In this document: one piece after another, positions 23,008-31,505 of the stretch
Layout: each line of letters opens with the position of its first letter
Position numbering within the stretch: the first letter of the stretch is position 1
Assembly (NCBI RefSeq): GCF_001654495.1
Contig: NZ_CP015849.1
Coordinates: 4,935,501-4,999,500, forward strand
DNA: 64,000 nucleotides
From: Streptomyces sp. SAT1
GTDB taxonomy: Bacteria > Actinomycetota > Actinomycetes > Streptomycetales > Streptomycetaceae
Direction: 5' to 3'
The notes under the pieces: generated by a model
Database searches by the model: none
Told to the model about the DNA's origin: nothing
Seen by the model: the letters and a program-made list of their open reading frames with translations, nothing else
Translations under genes and position numbers: made by a program

Positions 23008-26000
23008 ATGACCGAGCCGACCACCCTGCCGACGGACGGCCCGGCACGACGGCGGCCGCCCGCCGTCGCCCGCGGCGCCCTCTGCGACACCGTCCGGGCC
23101 CAGCTGACCGACCGCGGTGGCGTGCTCCTCACCGGACCCGCGGGCATCGGCCGCACCACCGTCGTCACCGAACTGGTCACCGAGGCGAGCGCCCGCGGCC
23201 ACCGGGTCCTGCGCTGCTCGCCGTCCCCGGCCGAGCGGCACAGCCCCTACCTCGGCCTCATCGACCTGCTGTCCTCGCTCGACGACGACGCCCTCGGCGG
23301 ACTCGCCCCCCACGAGCGGGCCGTGCTCGAAGCGGCGCTGCTGCGCAGTGCGCCGGGCGCGCCGGACCCGGGGGACCCTGGGGGCCCGGGGGGCTTCCCC
23401 GGCGGCGGGAGCGGCCTCGTGGCGGGAACGGGCCTCGCGGCGGGGACGGGGCTGGTCGCAGGGGCAGGGGCAGGGGCAGGAGCAGGGGCGGGGCTGGTCG
23501 GGAGGTCCGCTGCGGCGGCGGGAATCCTTCCACCCGCCATGGTCCTCCCGCCCGCCATGGTCCGTCCGTCCGCCATGGACCTTCCGTCCGGCGTGGCCCT
23601 CCCGTCCCCGATGACCCGTCGGGCCACCGAGGCCGGCCCGGCCACCGCGACCGCTCCGGCCACCGACCGCGACGCGCTCGTCCTGCGCATCGCCGTCCGC
23701 AAGGCCCTCACCCGGCTGAGCGCCGACGGGCCGCTCCTGCTGGTCGTCGACGACGCGCAGTGGCTGGACGCGCCGACCGCCGACATCCTCCGGTTCCTCG
23801 CCCGGCGCTGCGGCCCCGGCCCCGACCCGCGCCCCCGTGTCCTCGTCGCCCTGCGCACGGGCATGTCAGGGGACGGCCCCGGACACCCCGGCGACCGCGC
23901 GGACGGCACCGGGAGCGCGCGCGAGGCACAGGAGCTGTGCCCGCCGCCGGCCCGCAGGATCCCCGTACCGCCGCTCACCGCCCACGAGACCGCCGAACTG
24001 CTCGACGCGCACGACCAGCCCTCCTGGCCGCGACCGCTCCTCGCCCGCCTGCACCGGGCCAGCGGCGGCAACCCCCGTACCGCCCTGGAGCTGAGCGCCG
24101 CCCTCGACGAACACGTGCGCATCCACGGCGCCGACCTGCCAGGGCCCACCGACCCGCTGCCCGTCCCGGACTCCCTGCGCCGCCCGCTCCTGGACCGGAT
24201 CGACGCCCTGCCCGCCGGCGCCCGGCGCACCCTGGTCACCGCAGGCGCCGCCGTCCGCCCCACCGTGGAACTGCTGCGCCGCGCCGGGCGCCCGCACGCC
24301 GAGTCCGACGTGGACACCTGCGTACGCCACGGCCTGCTGGACCTCCCGCGGACCTCCGACCACGGCGCCCTCAGGTTCCTGGACCCGCTGACCCCCGTGG
24401 TGCTCCGCACGGTGACCCCCTACGACCAGCTGAAGAAGACGCACCGGGCGCTCGCCGACGCCTCCGACGACCCCGTCGAACGCGCCCACCACATCGCCCG
24501 GCTCGCGGCGGGCCCCGACCCGGCCGTGGCCGCCGGCCTGGACGCCGCCGCCCGCATCGCCCGCCGCCGCGGCGCACCCAGGACCGCGGCGCGACTCGGC
24601 CGGATGGCCGCCGAGTACACGCCCGCCGGCCAGACAGGCGTCGACATCGACCGCCGCCTGACCGCCGCCGAGGACGGCATCGAGGCCGGCGACTTCGACT
24701 TCGCCCGCCAGCTCGCCTACGAGGTCCTGGGCGAGGCGGACCGCCCCGCCGACCGGGTACGCGCCTGGAACGTGGTCATCGACTCCTGTGGCCAGGCGAT
24801 GGCCGAGATCGCCGACGTCTTCCCGGAGGCCGTACGTGACGCGGGACGCGACCCCGGTCTGCTCGCCCAGCTCCACTACCGGATGAGCTGGCGCGCCTGG
24901 ATGGTCGGCGGCTGCGCGGCCCGCGCCCGGGAGCACGCCGTACGCGCCGCCGAACTCGCCGCCCGCACCGGCGACCGCCGCACCGAACTCATGGCCCTCA
25001 CCCAGCAGGCCGCCCTGGAACTCTTCCTCGGCCTGCCTCAGGCCGAGGCCACCCTCGTCGCCGCCCTGGCCGCACCGCACGACGTGCACGCCATGACGCA
25101 CCACAACGGGCCCGTCTACCTCAAACACCGCTTCCACCTGGTACGCGACGAACTGGACGAGGCCCGCGCCGAACTGCGCACCCTCGTCTACACGCTGCGC
25201 CAGCGCGGCTCGGCCGACAGCCTCAGCCAGTGCCTCAACGGCCTCGCCCAGGTCGAACTCCTGCGCGGCCGCTGCCGACCGGCCCTCGCCCTCGCCCGGC
25301 AGAGCCTGCGCATCACCGAGGAGGCCGGGCTCAGCCAGGGCCCCGCCTGGTACACGCTCGCGCTCGCCGAGACCGCGGGCGGCACCCTCGGCCAGGCCCT
25401 CGCCGCGGCCGAGAGCGCCCGCCGGCACAGCGAGGACGACGACGACCGGCTCTTCCTGCCCCGCGCCCTGCACGCCGAGGGCCGGATCAGGCTCTTCGGC
25501 GGCCAGCCCCACCAAGCGGCCGAACTCCTCGCCCGCACCGGCTCGCTGGAGACCGCCCAGGGCCAGCGCGACCCCGCCACCCGACGCTGGCACGCCGACC
25601 TCGCCGAGGCCCTGGCCCTCACCGGCGCCACCGACGAGGCCCGCGCGGTCATCGCCCGCGCCCGCCGCCAGGCCGAACGCCTCGGCCGCCCCGGCGTCCT
25701 CGCCACCCTCGACCGCGCCGCCGCCACCGTCGACGCCGCCCGCGGCGACCTCGACCGCGCGGTCACCGGCCACGAGAGGGCCGCCGCCCGCCTCCACGCC
25801 GCCGGCTACCCCCTCGAAGAGGCCCGCACCCGCCTCGCCCTCGCCCGCCTCCACCGCCGCCGCGCCGACGAACCCGCCGCCCGCACCGCCTTCGCCGACG
25901 CCCTGCGCGTCTTCACCCGCGCCGGCGCCCGCTCCTGGGTCACCCTCACCCGCACCGAACGCGACCGCCCGGTCCCCACCCCCCTCCCCGAGACCCCCTC

Positions 26001-26199
26001 CTGGTCCGAACACCTCACCTCCACCGAACGCAACGTCGTCACCCGAGCCGCCCAGGGCGCCACCAACCGCCAGATAGCCACGGGCCTGGCCCTCAGCGTC
26101 AAGACAGTGGAAGCAGCCCTGACCCGCGCCTACCGGAAACTGGGCGCGCAGTCGCGGGTGGAGATCACTCGGATCATCCTGGGCGGGGCCGGGGGCTAG
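23008..26199 (+). CDS. Large LuxR-family (LAL) ATP-binding transcriptional regulator
   Basis: A 1063-residue STAND-type regulator. ATG 23008 has a GGAAGGG site. The Walker A motif is GVLLTGPAGIGRTTVV (residues 33-50) and Walker B is LLLVVDDAQWLDAPT near 245, within an AAA-type ATPase. Between them is a Gly/Ala/Pro-rich low-complexity insert (about 115-200) with repeated PPAMV units. A long TPR-like helical region follows, and the C-terminus is a LuxR helix-turn-helix (LTSTERNVVTRAAQGATNRQIATGLALSVKTVEAAL). LAL proteins respond to carbon or secondary-metabolism cues. The dre-like promoter and the upstream chitin-binding protease suggest a link to chitin use. Confidence 0.92.
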   Translation: MTEPTTLPTDGPARRRPPAVARGALCDTVRAQLTDRGGVLLTGPAGIGRTTVVTELVTEASARGHRVLRCSPSPAERHSPYLGLIDLLSSLDDDALGGLAPHERAVLEAALLRSAPGAPDPGDPGGPGGFPGGGSGLVAGTGLAAGTGLVAGAGAGAGAGAGLVGRSAAAAGILPPAMVLPPAMVRPSAMDLPSGVALPSPMTRRATEAGPATATAPATDRDALVLRIAVRKALTRLSADGPLLLVVDDAQWLDAPTADILRFLARRCGPGPDPRPRVLVALRTGMSGDGPGHPGDRADGTGSAREAQELCPPPARRIPVPPLTAHETAELLDAHDQPSWPRPLLARLHRASGGNPRTALELSAALDEHVRIHGADLPGPTDPLPVPDSLRRPLLDRIDALPAGARRTLVTAGAAVRPTVELLRRAGRPHAESDVDTCVRHGLLDLPRTSDHGALRFLDPLTPVVLRTVTPYDQLKKTHRALADASDDPVERAHHIARLAAGPDPAVAAGLDAAARIARRRGAPRTAARLGRMAAEYTPAGQTGVDIDRRLTAAEDGIEAGDFDFARQLAYEVLGEADRPADRVRAWNVVIDSCGQAMAEIADVFPEAVRDAGRDPGLLAQLHYRMSWRAWMVGGCAARAREHAVRAAELAARTGDRRTELMALTQQAALELFLGLPQAEATLVAALAAPHDVHAMTHHNGPVYLKHRFHLVRDELDEARAELRTLVYTLRQRGSADSLSQCLNGLAQVELLRGRCRPALALARQSLRITEEAGLSQGPAWYTLALAETAGGTLGQALAAAESARRHSEDDDDRLFLPRALHAEGRIRLFGGQPHQAAELLARTGSLETAQGQRDPATRRWHADLAEALALTGATDEARAVIARARRQAERLGRPGVLATLDRAAATVDAARGDLDRAVTGHERAAARLHAAGYPLEEARTRLALARLHRRRADEPAARTAFADALRVFTRAGARSWVTLTRTERDRPVPTPLPETPSWSEHLTSTERNVVTRAAQGATNRQIATGLALSVKTVEAALTRAYRKLGAQSRVEITRIILGGAGG

Positions 26200-26405
26200 A
26201 CGGGCGGTTTGCTCGCGTGGGCATCGAGCCATGGGCCTTCGCGATTGCTCTGACCTCCTGCGAGGTCCTGGGGCCAACGCCGCTCGTGAACCTGGTGATC
26301 GGCAGTCGCTGTGCCCCTTAGACGGCAGTGAGCCGTAGTCGCACCGAAGCCTGCACAGCTGCGGCGCTCTGCTCGGCAGAGGCGGAGGCAGCCTCCGTTT
26401 AATCA
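26200..26405. other. Junction between core gene and lower-GC island
   Basis: After the LAL stop the base composition drops. No gene, repeat or attachment-site duplicate of the nearby tRNA could be recognised. A ribosome site for the next gene is also lacking. Confidence 0.4.
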
Positions 26406-28250
26406 ATGTCATACGGTCCTATTAATCTCTCCGGCATGGGACTTGGAGATGTGACGCGCGCAGGCGTACTGGCTGCCGTGGAGGAGTGCAGGAGCCTGGG
26501 GCGTGAGGCATTCCGCCGCCGGTACGGCTTCGGCCGGGCCGCGGCATACGAGCTGGTGTTGGACGGTCACCGCTACGACTCGAAGGCCATCGTCGGGGTG
26601 GCGCACCTGTATTCGGTCGGCGATCTGCTTCAGGCCGCCGACTTCAGTGGGGGTGCGCGCACAGTGGCGCATCGTCTGCGTGCGCTTGGCTTCGCGGTGG
26701 AGGACAAGGCCGCTGTCGAGGAGCCGACGCAGGCACTGCCCCAGATGGTGCTTCAGCCTCGTGGTACGGCCCGGGATCGCGGCCCGCGCAACTTCGCCAA
26801 GTCCGTACGGCAGGGCATTCGGATCACGGATATCAAGGACGTGCTCGGCGACCAGGCGGATGTCCTGGGCAACCTGTACAGGGACGGCGTCGCCCGGCTG
26901 TGGGGCTCCACTCCCACCACGCAGACCAACAACGAAAAGGTCAGGGCTCTTCGGAACAGGCGCGTCGGCGACGACGTGTTCTTCTATGCGGAGAATCACT
27001 TCATCGCCCGCGCCCGCATCCTCCACCTGTTCGACAGCGCGCCCGTGGCCCAGGCCGTCTGGGGGACCGACGATGGTGACGCCACTTGGGAACACATCAT
27101 GGCGCTGGGGGACATCGAGGAGTTCCGCACACGCGTCTTCGCCGCTCCCGTACTGCGAAGCCTGAACATTCCGGTACCGCTGCGGACCCTCGCCCTTCGG
27201 TCCTCGGAGGACTACCGCCGCGTTGTCCCGTTCTTTCCGGAGCGAAGCCGGTCTGCTACCGCCAAGCCTCCGGTAGCACCTCCTGCTCAGCCGTCCCGCC
27301 TCACCTCCGCCCAGCTACTGGAGCGGTTCGGCTCCCTCAACACCCATCGCCACCCGGAGAACAAGGCCCCCAGCCGCCACCAGCCTTTGGCGTTGCTTTG
27401 GGCAGTCGCTCGGATCGCAACGGGAAAGCCGCGCCTGACGCCATGGGCCAGCTTCCGCGCGGAGGTCGGTCCGCTCCTTGCAGAGTTCGGACTGCCCGGT
27501 TTCAAGGTGACCCCGGAATACCCGTTCTGGCATCTGCGGGGCAGTGGTATGTGGGAGGTGCACGGTATGGCGAACGGGACCGCTTCCATGCCGCAGGTGG
27601 GAATGTTCAACACGGTCCAGCCCGTAGCGGGTCTCACTAGTGCTGCTGCCGAACTGCTTCAAAACCCGATGACTCGCCTGGAAGCCGTGGTCAAGCTGTG
27701 TGGCACCTATCTTGCCGACGTCGATCGCCGTCAGTTGCTCGGCCGGGCGGGCCTTGAGGGATACGCCACGGCGGACGGGTTGCCCGCCGACAGCGAGGAC
27801 GGCCCCGGCGGGGACGGTGGCGCCGACGAGACAGCCGGTACGGAGCGGAGCACCGGTCCGGCAGCACGGCGCGACGTCTCCTCCTCACGACCGGTCCGAG
27901 ACCCTGCGATCGTGAGCAAGGTCAAGAGACTGCACGGCAACGCTTGTCAGGTATGCGGCGCCTGCCTGTGGTACAAGAGCAGGCCCTACAGCGAAGCGGC
28001 CCATATCCGCGGCCTCGGGTCCCCGCATGATGGACCGGACGAACTGCAGAACCTGCTCTGCCTGTGCCCCAATCACCACGTCCTCTTCGACGGGCTGGAG
28101 ATCTACATCGATGTCGACGACATGGTGAAGTGGACCCGTGATGGCGAGCCTCTGAGACGTCTGCGCCGACACGGCGAGCATCAGATCGACGAGACATACC
28201 TCCAATACCACCGGACGTTGTGCGAACTCAACGGCCTGACCATGAAGTAG
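26406..28250 (+). CDS. Type IV restriction-like HNH endonuclease with modified-DNA reader domains
   Basis: A 614-residue protein resembling ScoMcrA architecture. Residues 11-95 match the ScoMcrA-type head (DVTRAGVLAAVEECRSLGRE..., YDSKAIVGVAHLY). About 128-270 look like an EVE/PUA-type reader (NFAKSVRQGIRITDIKD ... VGDDVFFYAENHFIARARILH). About 300-420 resemble the phosphorothioate-binding SBD (RHPENKAPSRHQPLALLWAV... FWHLRG). The C-terminal HNH nuclease has CQVCGAC, EAAHIRG, ELQNLLCLCPNHHVLFD. Restriction of modified incoming DNA is the inferred job. Start uncertain (ATG 26406 or 26436, neither with a ribosome site). The GC content and codon use are lower than in the neighbours, suggesting transfer. 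Confidence 0.85.
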   Translation: MSYGPINLSGMGLGDVTRAGVLAAVEECRSLGREAFRRRYGFGRAAAYELVLDGHRYDSKAIVGVAHLYSVGDLLQAADFSGGARTVAHRLRALGFAVEDKAAVEEPTQALPQMVLQPRGTARDRGPRNFAKSVRQGIRITDIKDVLGDQADVLGNLYRDGVARLWGSTPTTQTNNEKVRALRNRRVGDDVFFYAENHFIARARILHLFDSAPVAQAVWGTDDGDATWEHIMALGDIEEFRTRVFAAPVLRSLNIPVPLRTLALRSSEDYRRVVPFFPERSRSATAKPPVAPPAQPSRLTSAQLLERFGSLNTHRHPENKAPSRHQPLALLWAVARIATGKPRLTPWASFRAEVGPLLAEFGLPGFKVTPEYPFWHLRGSGMWEVHGMANGTASMPQVGMFNTVQPVAGLTSAAAELLQNPMTRLEAVVKLCGTYLADVDRRQLLGRAGLEGYATADGLPADSEDGPGGDGGADETAGTERSTGPAARRDVSSSRPVRDPAIVSKVKRLHGNACQVCGACLWYKSRPYSEAAHIRGLGSPHDGPDELQNLLCLCPNHHVLFDGLEIYIDVDDMVKWTRDGEPLRRLRRHGEHQIDETYLQYHRTLCELNGLTMK

Positions 28251-28557
28251 GGCATCTCTCGTACCTCCGCGAAGGCCCTACTGCCCCGTTCCGACAGAGC
28301 CCGTCGAGGGGCAGCAGCAGGAAACAGGAGGTGACGGACCGGACCGCGAACGAATCGCTGCGCGGGTCCGAGCGAGCCGTACAGAATCCGAAACGTCGGA
28401 TTGTTCATTTCTGGTCCACGGATGGTCTACGCATTGCTCAGTGAATGCACGCTGGTGACGGAACTTTTTCGCGCGACTTCCCTTTACCAACGGCGCTACC
28501 TGACGGTTTTGAAGGTATCCGGCTTCTGTCCAGGGACCTTATGGTTCGCACAGCGCG
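28251..28557. other. Convergent intergenic region without recognised gene
   Basis: About 307 bp between the convergent HNH and membrane-protein genes. It is AT richer than the average here, with TTTTT and TTTT tracts near 28465 and 28507. No strong hairpin or coding signal was found. Confidence 0.4.
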
Positions 28558-29190
28558 TCAAGCGGAGCTGGTGGTCCGGGGGTGTTCGGAGGCGAGCAGA
28601 TGCTCAAGGTCCCTCCGCTCGTTGCTGAGGGCAGCGAGCATTTGGAGGCGAGTGCGTTCGAAGTCAGGATCGACCTCGACGCCGAGGTCATGTCGCAGCG
28701 TGACCCGGAGCAGGTACACGCCGTCGGACAACGGGCCGCCGAACCAGGCATTCGCCCGGTCGTATGCCCTGTCAAGGTTTGCGCTGCTCGGCAATTGCTT
28801 GACTATGGAGTACCCGACCCCGAGCGCCCTGTTGAGCGCGGAGGCTACTTCGAGAACATCCTTCGCCAACGCCATTTGAGCCTGTGAATATTCCTCTGCC
28901 CAAGCCTCTTTGGCTGCGTCGAGGGCTGTCGGCTCGATGCTTTCAGCGCGTTCAGCTGCTCGAACCGCGTCTCGGGCTGCGACCCGATAGGCGCGAGCCG
29001 CGGTGTTCAGACGCGCGTAGAGGTCACGCCTTGCCTGCTGTGCTTGGGCATGTCGTTCCTCCGCCCGCTGACGATCAACACGCTCGTTCTGCTGCCGGAC
29101 GGCGTGCCGACTGATCACTGCTCCGCCCAGCGTTCCACCCAGCGTTCCTCCAACGCTGATGAGCGTGACGGCAAGTGCGGTCACATCCAT
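28558..29190 (-). CDS. Membrane-anchored coiled-coil protein of unknown function
   Basis: ATG 29190, behind a GGGGGA site, gives 210 residues; a longer frame exists upstream without support. One N-terminal membrane segment (VTALAVTLISVGGTLGGTLGGAVI) is followed by an Arg/Glu/Gln-rich helical stretch (RQQNERVDRQRAEERHAQAQ) and further helices to the C-terminus, predicting a cytoplasmic coiled coil. No enzymatic motif. I do not recognise a family. It lies in the lower-GC patch between the restriction-like gene and tRNA-Arg, so an accessory or defence role is possible but unproven. Confidence 0.65.
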   Translation of the reverse strand: MDVTALAVTLISVGGTLGGTLGGAVISRHAVRQQNERVDRQRAEERHAQAQQARRDLYARLNTAARAYRVAARDAVRAAERAESIEPTALDAAKEAWAEEYSQAQMALAKDVLEVASALNRALGVGYSIVKQLPSSANLDRAYDRANAWFGGPLSDGVYLLRVTLRHDLGVEVDPDFERTRLQMLAALSNERRDLEHLLASEHPRTTSSA

Positions 29191-29404
29191 GCGATCCCCC
29201 AACTCATCTGTCCATCTGCCAGGACCAGCGACTGCCGGCGATGGCGCGCCACTTTCGCCAGCACCTGTCACCAGCGCTGGTCGTACGACCAGAACGACGA
29301 CAGCGAGGGTAGGGCTCCTTGATTCCAATGAGGATCGCCGCCTGCGGCGTGGCATCGCGGCCCTCAGGTGTCAGGTTCGAGCAGCACTCGCCTGCCCGAA
29401 CGCG

Positions 29405-29440
29405 AAAACCCCAACCTCAGCGTCTCCACTGATGTCGGGG
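29405..29440 (-). terminator. Terminator of tRNA-Arg
   Basis: On the minus strand a 12-base stem (one mismatch, one G-U) with an 8-base loop is followed by TTTT, starting 23 bp after the tRNA 3' end. This is one of the few classical U-tract terminators in the window. Confidence 0.75.
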
Positions 29441-29462
29441 TCTTCAGGCACCTCACAAGGGG

Positions 29463-29534
29463 TGCCCCCGGCAGGATTCGAACCTGCGCACACGGCTCCG
29501 GAGGCCGTTGCTCTATCCCCTGAGCTACGGGGGC
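29463..29534 (-). tRNA. tRNA-Arg (anticodon CCG)
   Basis: A complete 72-base cloverleaf: acceptor GCCCCCG pairing with CGGGGGC, D-arm GCTC/GAGC, anticodon stem ACGGC/GCCGT with loop CTCCGGA (anticodon CCG, reading CGG), 4-base variable loop, T-arm GCAGG-TTCGAAT-CCTGC, discriminator A. CCA is not encoded. Its 3' end faces the lower-GC island, the usual geometry for integration into a tRNA gene. Confidence 0.97.
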
Positions 29535-29708
29535 GTGTCGGCTGCGCTTCCTGCGCGGCGACGGGTAGAACACTACCAGCTCCAGGGGGGTGGTCATGAA
29601 CGTTTTGGCGGGGGCGGGGGCGTCCACCTGGGAGTGGGGGGTCCCCCGGACGGGGTGGAAGTGGGGAAAACCCGGACGCGGTGGCCGGGGGCGACCTACT
29701 CTCGAGTT

Positions 29709-30182
29709 GTGCCAGGGGCTTCCGGCCGGGTGCTTGTTGTGGACGACAACAAGGTCATCCGGCAGCTGATCAGGGTCAATCTCGAGCTAGAGGGTCTCGA
29801 GGTCGTGACCGCGGCCGACGGTGCCGAGTGTCTGGATGTCGTCCATCAGGTGCGGCCCGATGTGATCACGCTCGACGTCGTCATGCCCCGGCTCGACGGG
29901 CTCACGACCGCCGCGCGGCTCCGCGCCGATCCCCGTACCCGTGACCTTCCGCTCGCCATCGTCAGCGCCTGCTCCCGGGGTGAGGTCGAGGCCGGTGTCG
30001 ACGCCGGCGTCGATGCCTTCCTCTCCAAGCCCTTCGAGCCGTCCGAACTCGTACGCCTCGTGCTCCAGTTGGTGCACGGGCGGGGGAGAGGGCAGCAGCC
30101 CGGCAGCGCCGGGGGTGAGGGGGCCGGGCCCGGCGGCGGCGCGGACGGGGACGCCGAGCGCGCCGGGCGTCGGCGTAGTTAG
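29709..30182 (+). CDS. Stand-alone response regulator receiver protein
   Basis: GTG 29709 gives 157 residues beginning MPGASGRVLVVDDNKVIRQ. It is a CheY-like receiver with the acidic pair DD in LVVDDNK, the phosphorylated Asp in VITLDVVMPRLDGL, the Ser/Thr switch in IVSACS, and the conserved Lys in FLSKPFEP. The C-terminal 35 residues are a Gly/Arg-rich disordered tail, with no DNA-binding domain. No kinase is adjacent. It occupies the usual place between tRNA-Arg and nrtL in the Streptomyces gene order I know. Partner unknown. Confidence 0.9.
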   Translation: MPGASGRVLVVDDNKVIRQLIRVNLELEGLEVVTAADGAECLDVVHQVRPDVITLDVVMPRLDGLTTAARLRADPRTRDLPLAIVSACSRGEVEAGVDAGVDAFLSKPFEPSELVRLVLQLVHGRGRGQQPGSAGGEGAGPGGGADGDAERAGRRRS

Positions 30183-30374
30183 GACGAGAACGAGGAGCAG
30201 GGGGCCCGCCGTCGTTCGGTTTCCGGCCGCGCAGTCCTCGCTGTCCGCCCCTTGAGCTGGAAGCGGGGTACTTCGTCCCCTTCCGCCCCCGCATGACCAT
30301 TCCGGCGTCCACATCGCGATACCCCGCGCAAACCGGCTCGCCTACCCACCCCCCTCCTCCCCTACGCTTGTCCC

Positions 30375-31469
30375 GTGACCCCCGTCGAGCTCTCCCGCAC
30401 CGTGTTGCACGCGGTGCGTCGTGCTGTCGACGCGGGGGAGCTGAGCGTGAGCGTTCCGGAGCGGGTTGTCGTCAAGCCGCCGGGGCCGGGCGGGTGCGGG
30501 GACTACGCCACCACCGTCGCGCTCCAGCTCGCCCGGCCCGCCGGACAGAGCGCCCTGCGCGTCGCCGGAGTGCTGCGCGACCGGCTCGTCCTCGTCGACG
30601 GCATCCGGGACGTCTCCGTGACCGGGCCCGGGTTCCTCAACATCAGCCTCCGTGCGGACCGGGCCGGGGCCGCCTCCGTCCGCCTCGTGTCCGACATCCT
30701 CCGCAGCGGTCCGTCGTACGGGTACGGGGAGGGGGAGAGCAGCCGTTCCCCCCGCGTCCTGCTGCGGTGCGCCGCCGAGCCGCGTGCCCTCGTCGTCGGT
30801 GAGGTGCTGGCCCGGCTGCTGGCGGCCCAGGGGAGCCAAGCCCGCATCGAGGTCGCGGGCGGGGGGGAGGGGGAGCGCCAGGGCGATCGGTGCGTCCCGG
30901 TGCCGGACGCCGACGACCGCGTCATCGACGTACGGCCCCTCCCCGTCGCCCCCGCCGACCGCGACGCACTCCTCTCGCTCGGGCACGACGCCGGGCGCTG
31001 GGCGCTGTTGTATCCCGCCGGGCGCGACCGGGTCCGGGTCGGGGACGAGCACCTCGCGCAGCGCGAGAGCAACCCGCTCTTCCGGGTGCGCTACGCCCAC
31101 GCCCGCACCCGCGCCCTCCTGCGCAACGCCGCCGACCTCGGCTTCGCCCCCGAACCCGGACACACCGACATCACCGGCCGCACCGACGTCACCGGCCGCA
31201 CCCGCACGGCGGACCCCCTCCTCACCGCCCTCGCCGACCACCCCCGCGTCCTCGCCCAGGCCGCCGCGCACCGTGCCCCGGACCGGCTGGCCCGGCAGCT
31301 CGTGGCCGTCGCCGACGGGCTGTGGCCGCTGCTGCCGACGGTGCTGCCGGTCGGGGAGGAGAAACCCTCGGCCGCCCACCGTGCCCGGCTCGCCCTCGCC
31401 GAAGCCGCCGGGACGGTGCTGGCCGGTGGCCTGTCCCTGCTCGGCATCGACGCACCCGATCACCTCTGA
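30375..31469 (+). CDS. nrtL: ArgS-related anticodon-binding protein NrtL (catalytic domain lost)
   Basis: A 364-residue paralogue of arginyl-tRNA synthetase. The N-terminal additional domain (GDYATTVALQLARPAGQS..., GPGFLNISL) and the C-terminal DALR anticodon-binding domain (NPLFRVRYAHARTRALLRNAADLGF ... LAEAAGTVLAGGLSLLGI) are present, but the HIGH and KMSK signatures of the Rossmann catalytic core are absent, so it cannot charge tRNA. A tRNA-binding or regulatory role is inferred. It lies upstream of lysA and close to tRNA-Arg. GTG start at 30375. Confidence 0.9.
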   Translation: MTPVELSRTVLHAVRRAVDAGELSVSVPERVVVKPPGPGGCGDYATTVALQLARPAGQSALRVAGVLRDRLVLVDGIRDVSVTGPGFLNISLRADRAGAASVRLVSDILRSGPSYGYGEGESSRSPRVLLRCAAEPRALVVGEVLARLLAAQGSQARIEVAGGGEGERQGDRCVPVPDADDRVIDVRPLPVAPADRDALLSLGHDAGRWALLYPAGRDRVRVGDEHLAQRESNPLFRVRYAHARTRALLRNAADLGFAPEPGHTDITGRTDVTGRTRTADPLLTALADHPRVLAQAAAHRAPDRLARQLVAVADGLWPLLPTVLPVGEEKPSAAHRARLALAEAAGTVLAGGLSLLGIDAPDHL

Positions 31470-31505
31470 GTGAGTAGTCAGAGAAGCCGGAGAGAACTGA
31501 CCGAC

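Noticed and set aside
26200-26321. Possible short coding fragment reading VGIEPWAFAIALTSCEV
   Set aside because: No start or ribosome site and no family recognised; treated as intergenic.
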